DNA from: Faecalibacterium sp. UBA7177
GTDB lineage: Bacteria > Bacillota > Clostridia > Oscillospirales > Ruminococcaceae
Assembly: GCA_002491225.1 (NCBI GenBank)
Contig: DKVN01000166.1
Span: 6,352-18,507 of the forward strand
Reading direction: 5' to 3'
DNA length: 12,156 nt
In this document: positions 6,943-12,156 of the stretch, piece after piece
Position numbering within the stretch: the stretch's first letter is position 1
How the letters are laid out: every line of letters starts with the position of its first letter
The notes under the pieces: generated by a model
What the model was told of the DNA's origin: nothing
The model's input: only the letters and a program-made list of their open reading frames with translations
The model's database searches: none
Made by a program: the position numbers and the translations under genes

Positions 6943-7952
6943 CCCTCTGCCTCCTTTGCGGGGTCGGCCGGGGCGTCCGGCGCAGTGTCCGCCGTCTGGG
7001 GCTCCGGCTCCGGCGCTTCGCCGCCCGGCGCAGGCTGCGCGGCTTCGTCCGGCGCGTCCGGCCCGGCGTCCGCCGCGGCCTCGGGCGGGCGCTCGAGGGT
7101 GATCCGCCCCCAGCGGCAGGCGCGGAATTCGTCCATCAGCATGGCGGCGGCCCGGGCGGTGTCCACCTCGCCGCCCCGCATCAGCATGCCGCGGGCCCGG
7201 CCGATCTCCTCCAGCAGCTGCCAGGCGGGCAGGGTTAGCTGGGCCTCGGTGAGCTTGTAGCGGGCAGCCAGCCGGTCGGGATACACCTCGCTCATCTGGG
7301 CCAGCAGCCCGGCGGCGAGCTCCTCCAGGTCGAGGATGTCGTCCCGGATCGAGCCGATGAAGGCGAGGTTCGAGGCGGTCTCGAGGCTGTCGAACTTGTT
7401 CCAGAGCACGCCGGGCAGGTCGAGCAGGTCGTACCGGCCGGCGGTGATCCACTGCTTGCCGCGGGTGACGCCGGGCCGGTCGGCCGCGGCGACACGGGCG
7501 GCCCCGGCAAAGCTGTTGATGAAGGTGGATTTGCCCACATTGGGGATGCCGGCCACCATCACCCGCACCCGGCCGCCGGTGATGCCCTTTTGGGCGTTGC
7601 GGGCCAGCAGCCCGGCCAGCGCCTCATCGACCGCGCGGCGCACTGCGGCGGCCCCGCCCTTTTCCTTGGCGCTGATGGCCACGCACCCGGCCCCGCTGGC
7701 CCGGAACCAGCGCACCCACCGGGCGGTGAGCGCGGGGTCGGCGAGGTCGGCCTTGTTCAGCACATAGAGCCGGGGCTTGGCGGCGGCGATCCGCTCAAGC
7801 TCCGGGTTGAGGCTGCTGTGGGGGATGCGGGCGTCCAGCAGCAGCAGCACCGCGTCCACCCCGCGCACGTCCTGGCGCATCTGGCGCAGGGTCCTGGCCA
7901 TGTGGCCGGGGAACCACTGGATGCTGCGCCGGTTGACCCCGTCGCCGTTCAT
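6939..7952 (-). CDS. ylqF: Ribosome biogenesis GTPase RbgA/YlqF
   Basis: RbgA is a GTPase that acts late in 50S subunit assembly. The sequence shows the circularly permuted G-motif order of this family: IQWFPGHMAR at 11-20, G4 NKAD at 66-69, G5 SAK at 94-96, then G1 GIPNVGKST at 135-143 and G3 DLPG at 178-181. A C-terminal helical domain follows. The protein is 337 residues, longer than the usual 280-290: from about residue 289 there is a tail of some 50 residues made almost only of Pro, Ala, Glu, Asp and Gly. ATG 7952 overlaps the lepB stop (ATGA). The frame upstream of that is antisense-like noise over lepB. Translation is probably coupled to lepB because no strong Shine-Dalgarno sequence is visible. 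Confidence 0.96.
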   Translation of the reverse strand: MNGDGVNRRSIQWFPGHMARTLRQMRQDVRGVDAVLLLLDARIPHSSLNPELERIAAAKPRLYVLNKADLADPALTARWVRWFRASGAGCVAISAKEKGGAAAVRRAVDEALAGLLARNAQKGITGGRVRVMVAGIPNVGKSTFINSFAGAARVAAADRPGVTRGKQWITAGRYDLLDLPGVLWNKFDSLETASNLAFIGSIRDDILDLEELAAGLLAQMSEVYPDRLAARYKLTEAQLTLPAWQLLEEIGRARGMLMRGGEVDTARAAAMLMDEFRACRWGRITLERPPEAAADAGPDAPDEAAQPAPGGEAPEPEPQTADTAPDAPADPAKEAEG

Positions 7953-8530
7953 GCCAGCCACCCCGCCCGGCCGAGCGGGAAGACCCGGAAGATCGCCTTG
8001 CCCAAAATATCCCGCTCGTCGATAAAGCCGACGCTGGAAAAGCGGCTGTCGGTGGAGTGCTGGCGGTTGTCGCCCATGACAAAGACGCTGCCCTCGGGCA
8101 CCACCGCGGGGAAGGCCATGTCCCCCAGCTCGGTGGTGGGCTCGGCGGCGTAGGGCTCGGCGAGCGGCTGGCCGTTGACCAGCACCACCCCGGCCTCGGG
8201 GTCGATCTCGACCGTGTCCCCCGCCAGCGCGACGATCCGCTTGACCAGCGGGCGGCCGTAGTTGATGTAGCTGTCGATCACCACGATGTCCCCGGCGGCC
8301 GGGCGGTAGCCCGCGCTGCGCAGAATCAGGCGGTCGCCGTTTGTGAGGGTGGGCAGCATGGACGAGCCGTCCACCGCCACCACCCGCGCCACCAGGATGA
8401 AAAAGGCCACCAGCACCGCCAGCGCAAACACCAGCGCGTCGTACCATTCGAGCATGTTCTGGTTGCGGGCGCGGCGGGCGGCCTCGGGGGTGAGCTTTTC
8501 GTTTTCGTCCTTTTGCCGGTTTTCGTCCAT
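7949..8530 (-). CDS. lepB: Signal peptidase I
   Basis: Signal peptidase I removes signal peptides from exported proteins at the outer face of the membrane. The 193-residue protein has a charged N-terminus, one membrane span (about 30-52), box B GSSMLPTL with the catalytic serine S57, the lysine region VKRIVALAGDTVEI with K97 as general base, and box E GDNRQHSTDSR (153-163). One span and this length fit the Gram-positive SipS type. I chose ATG 8530, with AGAGGA about 9 bases upstream, over the in-frame TTG 8548, which would overlap that site. It is the first gene of the lepB-rbgA-rnhB-yraN run. Its leader holds a hairpin (8585-8610), but no convincing promoter could be picked. Confidence 0.96.
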   Translation of the reverse strand: MDENRQKDENEKLTPEAARRARNQNMLEWYDALVFALAVLVAFFILVARVVAVDGSSMLPTLTNGDRLILRSAGYRPAAGDIVVIDSYINYGRPLVKRIVALAGDTVEIDPEAGVVLVNGQPLAEPYAAEPTTELGDMAFPAVVPEGSVFVMGDNRQHSTDSRFSSVGFIDERDILGKAIFRVFPLGRAGWLA

Positions 8531-8584
8531 TGTTCCCTGTCCTCTCAAGGCTGCGGCGCGCGTTGGGCGCGGCGGCCCTCTCCA

Positions 8585-8610
8585 CGGGCGGCGTCATGCG
8601 AAGCCGCCCG
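8585..8610 (-). promoter_or_regulatory. Hairpin in the lepB leader
   Basis: CGGGCGGC (8585-8592) and GCCGCCCG (8603-8610) can pair over 8 bp around a ten-base loop, 55 bases before the lepB start. No U tract follows on the minus strand. It could be a 5' stabilising stem or a regulatory structure; nothing further is visible. Confidence 0.4.
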
Positions 8611-8647
8611 CTCGATTTATGGCAAGCTGAAATTCATCAAATGACAG

Positions 8648-8680
8648 AAAAAGGGAGACAATCGAAATTGTCCCCCTTTT
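8648..8680. terminator. rplS terminator with UUCG loop
   Basis: On the minus strand the stem 8667-8676 pairs with 8653-8662 (10 bp, one G-U) around a UUCG tetraloop and is followed by TTTTT (8648-8652). It lies 10-40 bases after the rplS stop. TTTT also follows on the plus strand. It separates rplS from lepB transcriptionally. Confidence 0.9.
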
Positions 8681-8689
8681 CTGCGATCA

Positions 8690-9031
8690 TCAAAGCTGTT
8701 CCTTGACCTTGGCGGCCTTGCCGGTGCGCCCGCGCAGATAGAAGAGCTTCGCGCGGCGAACCTTGCCCCGGCGGATCACGTCGACCTTTTCGACAAAGGG
8801 CGAGTTGACCGGGAAGACACGCTCGACACCCACGCCGTAGGAGGTGCGGCGCACGGTGAAGGTCTCGGCAACCCCGCCGTGCTTCTTGGCGATGACGGTG
8901 CCCTCAAAGGCCTGGATGCGCTCGCGCTCACCCTCCTTGATCCGCACCGAGACACGCACGGTGTCGCCGACGGAAAACTGGGGGCGGTTCTCTTTGACCA
9001 TGCCCTCGGTGATCTTTTGCATTGCGTCCAT
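8690..9031 (-). CDS. rplS: 50S ribosomal protein L19
   Basis: L19 sits at the 30S-50S interface of the ribosome. The 113-residue protein matches the family: FSVGDTVRVSVRIKEGERERIQAFEGTVIAKKHGG, then the conserved FTVRRTSYGVGVERVFPVNSPFVEKVDVIRRGKVRRAKLFYLRGRTGKAAK. ATG 9031 gives the usual N-terminus (MDAMQKITEGMVKENRPQF) and has GGAGG 10 bases upstream. The frame stays open to 9118, but that part covers the leader hairpins. It is monocistronic, with its own promoter and terminator. In many Bacillota rplS is preceded by rimM and trmD; here tmcAL stands upstream instead. Confidence 0.97.
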   Translation of the reverse strand: MDAMQKITEGMVKENRPQFSVGDTVRVSVRIKEGERERIQAFEGTVIAKKHGGVAETFTVRRTSYGVGVERVFPVNSPFVEKVDVIRRGKVRRAKLFYLRGRTGKAAKVKEQL

Positions 9032-9152
9032 TTGTTTTGTTCCTCCATTTTTTATGACGTTCATGCCCGGCGCTGCACGGCAGACGCGGCAGAGGACCGC
9101 CCGTTTAATGTATGCCATTAACCCCGCTGATGGATCCAGCGGACACTAACGC
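9032..9152 (-). promoter_or_regulatory. Structured rplS leader, possible L19 autoregulatory RNA
   Basis: The leader is about 120 nt. Near its 5' end are two adjacent hairpins: CCGCTG (9124-9129) with CAGCGG (9137-9142), and TTAATG (9105-9110) with CATTAA (9116-9121). A GC-rich stretch follows before the ribosome binding site. L19 leaders that bind the protein and control its own synthesis are known upstream of rplS in Bacillota. Whether this leader fits that family cannot be shown by eye. Confidence 0.5.
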
Positions 9153-9158
9153 CTATCT

Positions 9159-9187
9159 ATTGTAGCACAAAGGGTGCGTGGGTGCAA
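9159..9187 (-). promoter_or_regulatory. rplS promoter
   Basis: On the minus strand TTGCAC (9182-9187) and TACAAT (9159-9164) are 17 bases apart, with a TGC extended -10. An A6 run lies just upstream of the -35 and may act as an UP-like element. This is a strong sigma-A type match. Confidence 0.85.
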
Positions 9188-9230
9188 GGCTTTTTTGCGC
9201 AGCGGGGGCTGTATTTTGAAAAGGGGCGCA

Positions 9231-9262
9231 AAAAGGCAGCAAAAGAGTCGCGAAAAGGCAGC
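9231..9262. repeat. 10-bp direct repeat between rplS promoter and tmcAL end
   Basis: AAAAGGCAGC occurs at 9231-9240 and 9253-9262, a 22-bp period, with a degenerate third AAAAGG at 9219. Read on the minus strand these are GCTGCCTTTT tracts just after the tmcAL stop, which may help end its transcript. No clear classical terminator stem was found there. Confidence 0.5.
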
Positions 9263-9283
9263 GGCGGCGGGCGGCCCCGCCCC

Positions 9284-10468
9284 TCACAGGATCACCGGCT
9301 TTTGGGTGTAGCAAAGGCCCATCGGGGCCGGGGTGCGGCGGCAGAGGGCGGCAAGGTCGGCGGCGGCGGCCTCGGCTTTGGCCACCGCGGCGGCGGCGGG
9401 GCTTTGGCGGGCAAGGTTCGCCAGCGAGACACCGCAGGGCAGCGCGGCTGTTTTACAGAGCGGCAGCGCCTCCCGCCGGGCCCCCAGGATGTGCAGATAG
9501 GGCGGCAGTTCGGGCAGGGCGGCGGTATACCCGAGGGCCGCGTCCAGCGCCAGCCGCCGCAGCCGGGCATGGGCGTAGCGCTTGGTCTTGGCGGCGGCGT
9601 AGAGCGCCTCGAGGCTGCCCGCGCCGCGCACCGCGGCGGCCAGCCGGTGCTGCAGCCCCTCGGTGCAGCCGCGCACGGCGGCCAGCTGCGCGGGGGTCAG
9701 CGCCCGCAGGCGGGAGAGCACCGCGATGTCGAAGGCGCGCGCGTCGAGCAGCGCCCCCTCGGCCTCGGCCTGCTGGCAGAGCGGCAGGGCGGCGGGGGGC
9801 AGGTATGCCGCGAGGGGCCCAACGCCCGCCTTGCGGATCCCGGCCCGCAAAAAGCTGCCGCTGGCAAAGCCGGGGGCGGCGGGCGTTTCGGCGTCGTGGG
9901 CCGCGCCCATCCGGGGCAGGGCCAGCGGCGCGAGGGCGCTGCCCTGCCGCAGGAGGGCGCGGCAGTACTCGACGGCGAGGGTATCGTTGGGATGGCTGAG
10001 CAGCGCGGCCGCGCCGGGGCAAATTTGTTCGGCGGCGGCGGCCCGCACCGCGGCGAAGGGGCGGCCGGGCGCGGCGGCCTGCACCTTTTGCAGCGCGGCG
10101 GCGAAGGCGGGGCTTTCGAGGGCGGCGGCCAGGCGCAGGAGGGCGGCGGTGTCCGGGTGCTCGGCCCCGAAGGCGATCGTATCCACGCAGCCCAGCGCCG
10201 ACAGCACCGCCACTCCGCCCGCCGCAAAGCCCTCGGCGCTGGCGCAGGCCCAGGGGGCGGACAGGGCCAGCACAAGGTCGGCCCCGCAGCGCAGGGCCGC
10301 CTCGGTGCGCACCGCCGGGGGCAGCATCGCCGCGGTGCCCCGCTGCACCACCGGGCCGGAGAGGCAGACCACCACCCGCTCGGCCCCAAGCTGCCGCAGC
10401 CGGGCCAGCTGCCAGGCGTGCCCGGTGTGGAAGGGGTCGTATTCGGCAATTACGCCCACGATGCGCAC
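9284..10468 (-). CDS. tmcAL: tRNA(Met) cytidine acetate ligase TmcAL
   Basis: TmcAL (YlbM family) activates acetate with ATP and forms N4-acetylcytidine at the wobble position of elongator tRNA(Met). The 394-residue protein has the nucleotidyltransferase-like motif AEYDPFHTGH (residues 8-17), the loop SGPVVQRGTAA, GADLVLALSAPWACASAEGFAAGGV, HPNDTLAVEY, EGLQHRL with KTKRYAHARLRRLALDAALG, and a late YLHILGARR. The family norm is AEYNPFHNGH; here the first Asn is Asp and the second Thr. The start is GTG 10468, with AGGAGG 9 bases upstream and the family N-terminus directly after it. The frame is open upstream to 10681 but that part is low-complexity and has no Shine-Dalgarno sequence. Alanine content is very high, consistent with the GC-rich genome. 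It is divergent from ackA. Confidence 0.93.
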   Translation of the reverse strand: MRIVGVIAEYDPFHTGHAWQLARLRQLGAERVVVCLSGPVVQRGTAAMLPPAVRTEAALRCGADLVLALSAPWACASAEGFAAGGVAVLSALGCVDTIAFGAEHPDTAALLRLAAALESPAFAAALQKVQAAAPGRPFAAVRAAAAEQICPGAAALLSHPNDTLAVEYCRALLRQGSALAPLALPRMGAAHDAETPAAPGFASGSFLRAGIRKAGVGPLAAYLPPAALPLCQQAEAEGALLDARAFDIAVLSRLRALTPAQLAAVRGCTEGLQHRLAAAVRGAGSLEALYAAAKTKRYAHARLRRLALDAALGYTAALPELPPYLHILGARREALPLCKTAALPCGVSLANLARQSPAAAAVAKAEAAAADLAALCRRTPAPMGLCYTQKPVIL

Positions 10469-10725
10469 CGGGTCATCCCTCCTTTGGGCGGTTTTTGCGG
10501 CGGCGGGGCCGGGACGGTTCGGCGGCCCGGCGGCTTTTCGGCAGCCCGCGGCGGCCCAGCGGCCCCCAGACAACATCGGCAGTCCCGGCACTCCGGCCGC
10601 TCCGGGGCAGCCCGCGCGCAGGCTGCGCCCCGCGGCACCGGCACCCCGGCCACCCCGGGACTGCCCGTCTCGCCCCGCCACCTGTTATAAAAAAAACATA
10701 GTGCGTTTTGGCTTTACACCCGATT
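10469..10725 (-). promoter_or_regulatory. Long GC-rich leader of tmcAL
   Basis: This roughly 257-base stretch has no supported gene. It holds a nested inverted repeat: GGCAGTCCCGG (10578-10588) with CCGGGACTGCC (10655-10665) outside, and GGGGCAGCC (10604-10612) with GGCTGCGCCCC (10621-10631) inside. A T8 run on the minus strand lies at about 10688-10695, near the predicted 5' end. If the promoter at 10732-10760 is right, all of this is transcribed as the tmcAL leader. It may be a structured RNA, or only very GC-rich spacer. Confidence 0.4.
10578..10665. repeat. Nested inverted repeat in tmcAL leader
   Basis: The outer arms are 11 bp and exact (10578-10588, 10655-10665). The inner arms pair GGGGC with GCCCC and AGCC with GGCT around an eight-base loop and a two-base bulge. 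The sequence between the two levels is GC-rich and partly complementary. Confidence 0.65.
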
Positions 10726-10741
10726 TTCTCTATTATATAAT
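10713..10741 (+). promoter_or_regulatory. ackA promoter
   Basis: TTTACA (10713-10718) and a perfect TATAAT (10736-10741) are separated by 17 bases. An A8 run at about 10688-10695 upstream may act as an UP-like element. The predicted transcript starts near 10748, giving a leader of about 100 nt before ackA. Confidence 0.85.
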
Positions 10742-10760
10742 AATTTTGTACGCCAAACAA
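10732..10760 (-). promoter_or_regulatory. Possible tmcAL promoter overlapping that of ackA
   Basis: On the minus strand TTGTTT (10755-10760) and TATAAT (10732-10737) are 17 bases apart. The -10 overlaps the ackA -10 because the TATATAATA stretch reads as a -10 on both strands. The two promoters point into each other and could not be occupied at once. Confidence 0.55.
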
Positions 10761-10768
10761 TGTTTGGC
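10752..10768. promoter_or_regulatory. Perfect palindrome, candidate operator
   Basis: GCCAAACA-A-TGTTTGGC is an exact palindrome with 8-bp arms. It lies a few bases inside the predicted ackA transcript and covers the -35 of the proposed tmcAL promoter. I do not recognise it as a Rex, CcpA or Fur site. It could also form a short hairpin at the 5' end of the ackA message. Confidence 0.5.
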
Positions 10769-10833
10769 CCCCAAAAATGGAATTTCCGGCTCTGCCCGGC
10801 CCTGATTCGGTTCGGGCGGGGGCCGAGAGCGAC

Positions 10834-10839
10834 AGGAGG
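10834..10839 (+). promoter_or_regulatory. ackA ribosome binding site
   Basis: AGGAGG lies 9 bases before ATG 10849. It excludes the upstream in-frame ATG 10777, which would have put this site inside the coding region. Confidence 0.85.
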
Positions 10840-10848
10840 AAAAAAAGA

Positions 10849-12048
10849 ATGAAGATTCTCGTGATCAACTGCGGTTCTTCCTCGCTGAAGTATCAGCTGA
10901 TCGACATGGACGGCGAAAAGGTGCTGTGCAAGGGCCTGTGCGAGCGCATCGGCATGGACGGCGGCACCATCACCCACCAGGCGGGCAACAACAAGCAGAC
11001 GGTGGAGTGCCCTTTCCCCACCCACACCGAGGCGTTCAACAAGGTGGTCGAGATGATGACCACCGGCGCGGGCAAGGTGATCAGCGACAAGAGCGAGATC
11101 AATGCCATCGGCCACCGCGGGGTGCATGGCGGCGAAAAGATCCGCGAGAGCTGCCTTGCCACCGAGGAGATCATCAAGACCATCGAGGATCTTTCTCCCC
11201 TGGCCCCGCTGCACAACCCCGCCACCGTGCTGGGGCTGCGGGCGGCCCAGCACGTCTTCCCCGGCACCCCGAACGTCGCGGTGTTCGACACCGCTTTCCA
11301 CAGCACCATGCCCCCCAAGGCCTACATGTACGCGCTGCCCTATGAGTATTACGAAAAGTACGGGGTGCGCCGGTACGGCTTCCACGGCACCAGCCACAAG
11401 TATGTCAGCCTGCGGGCGGCCGAGTTTATGGGCCGCCGCCCGGAGGAGCTCAAGATCATCACCTGCCACCTGGGCAACGGCAGCTCGATCGCGGCGGTGG
11501 ACATGGGCAAGGTGTTGGACACCAGCATGGGCCTGACCCCGCTGGCCGGCCTGATGATGGGCACCCGCTGCGGCGATATTGACCCCAGCGCGGTCAACTT
11601 CCTCAAGTACACGCTGGACATCACCGGCCACCAGCTGGATGAGATCCTCAATAAAAAAAGCGGGCTTTTGGGCGTTTCCGGCGTTTCGAGCGACAAGCGG
11701 GATGTCGAGAAGGCCGCGGCCGAGGGCAACCCCCGCGCCCAGCTGGCCAGCGACATGCTCAACTACCAGATCAAGAAGCTGGTGGGCGCGTACATCGCCG
11801 CGATGGGCGGCCTTGACTGTCTGGTCTTTACCGGCGGCATCGGCGAGCATGACGACATCGCGCGCGCCAAGATCTGCCACCACATGGACTATCTCGGCAT
11901 CCGCATCGACACCGAGAAGAACCGCGCCTGCAACGACGATGTGACCGACATCACCGCCTGGGGCGCGCGGGTGCGCACCCTGGTGATCTGCACCAACGAG
12001 GAACTGATGATCGCCCGCGAGACCAAGGGCGTGGTCGAGAAGCTGTAA
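10849..12048 (+). CDS. ackA: Acetate kinase
   Basis: AckA interconverts acetyl phosphate plus ADP with acetate plus ATP, the last ATP-yielding step of acetate fermentation. The 399-residue length is normal. Visible motifs include VINCGSSSLKYQL (N7, S10-S12), GHRGVHGG (R90), PLHNP, VFDTAFHSTMP (D147), RRYGFHGTSHKYVS (H179), CHLGNGSSIAA, MGLTPLAGLMMGTRCGDIDP (R240), GGIGE (329-333) and TNEE (E384). These correspond to the catalytic and substrate residues known from the family. The usual Asn after GGIGE is His here (GGIGEHDD). No pta gene is adjacent; many clostridia place pta next to ackA. It is transcribed divergently from tmcAL, and a hairpin follows it. Confidence 0.98.
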   Translation: MKILVINCGSSSLKYQLIDMDGEKVLCKGLCERIGMDGGTITHQAGNNKQTVECPFPTHTEAFNKVVEMMTTGAGKVISDKSEINAIGHRGVHGGEKIRESCLATEEIIKTIEDLSPLAPLHNPATVLGLRAAQHVFPGTPNVAVFDTAFHSTMPPKAYMYALPYEYYEKYGVRRYGFHGTSHKYVSLRAAEFMGRRPEELKIITCHLGNGSSIAAVDMGKVLDTSMGLTPLAGLMMGTRCGDIDPSAVNFLKYTLDITGHQLDEILNKKSGLLGVSGVSSDKRDVEKAAAEGNPRAQLASDMLNYQIKKLVGAYIAAMGGLDCLVFTGGIGEHDDIARAKICHHMDYLGIRIDTEKNRACNDDVTDITAWGARVRTLVICTNEELMIARETKGVVEKL

Positions 12049-12084
12049 GGGCAGAAGGGCCCCCCAAAACCCATACGCAAGCCA

Positions 12085-12120
12085 GCACCCGCTGAGAGGC
12101 AATTGCCTTTCAGTGGGTGC
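12085..12120 (+). terminator. Hairpin after ackA
   Basis: The arms 12085-12100 and 12105-12120 pair over about 16 bp with two G-U pairs and an AATT loop. Only a weak T-containing tail (GGTGTTATAT) follows, so it may be a poor intrinsic terminator or a 3' protective stem. A second small stem, TATCG/CGATA (12128-12144), lies just after it. Confidence 0.6.
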
Positions 12121-12156
12121 GGTGTTATATCGGCTTCGGCGATAAATCGGAATTTG

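Noticed and set aside
9032..9118. In-frame upstream extension of rplS
   Set aside because: L19 begins at MDAMQKITEG; the extra residues cover leader hairpins and match no L19.
10469..10681. In-frame upstream extension of tmcAL to a GTG at 10681
   Set aside because: The extension is low-complexity, lacks a Shine-Dalgarno sequence, and the family N-terminus begins exactly at 10468 behind AGGAGG.
9182..10690. 502-codon open frame on the plus strand
   Set aside because: It is antisense to tmcAL, Gly/Arg/Gln-rich, with no domain and no convincing ribosome binding site.
10473..10868. 131-codon minus-strand frame starting with a hydrophobic segment
   Set aside because: Its start is antisense to the ackA start and the frame runs through both promoters; the hydrophobic look comes from the AT-rich patch.

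Overview
The window reads as a stretch of chromosome from a high-GC member of the Bacillota, most likely an Oscillospiraceae/Ruminococcaceae-type gut clostridium. This is inferred from the strong AGGAGG-type ribosome binding sites, a FeoB with its small Cys-rich membrane partner, a DUF1540 protein, the rplS-lepB-rbgA-rnhB-yraN gene order, and TmcAL next to acetate kinase. Base composition is about 65-70% GC in most genes, which opens many long false frames on the opposite strands. No mobile element, CRISPR array, tRNA or rRNA was seen.

Layout. 1-2250 (+): the 3' part of feoB, cut by the window edge, followed by a 69-residue Cys-rich membrane protein; together a ferrous iron uptake unit. 2266-2324: a long hairpin between convergent units. 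2395-3912 (-): a metallophosphoesterase, then two unrecognised membrane proteins (49 and 196 residues) whose genes overlap by 4 bases. 4029-4187 (+): a DUF1540 miniprotein, bounded by an 11-bp inverted repeat and a terminator. 4298-5752 (-): threonine synthase.

5850-8530 (-): a tightly packed unit, read right to left as lepB, rbgA, rnhB, yraN, with 4-, 4- and 8-base overlaps; thrC follows yraN after 97 bases. It combines signal peptide processing, 50S ribosome assembly, RNA/DNA hybrid repair and a YraN-family nuclease-like protein. 8690-9031 (-): rplS (L19), with its own promoter, a structured leader of about 120 nt and a UUCG-loop terminator that separates it from lepB. 9284-10468 (-): tmcAL, a tRNA(Met) wobble-cytidine acetyltransferase that uses acetate. 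10849-12048 (+): ackA, acetate kinase, divergent from tmcAL. The two sequences suggest overlapping divergent promoters sharing one TATA box, with a perfect 8-bp-arm palindrome beside them.

The window is mostly housekeeping. I do not see a clear undescribed multi-gene system. The least explained parts are the two-gene membrane cassette at 2395-3131, the long GC-rich tmcAL leader with the tmcAL/ackA control region (two genes that both draw on acetate), the rplS leader, and the inverted repeat around the DUF1540 gene.
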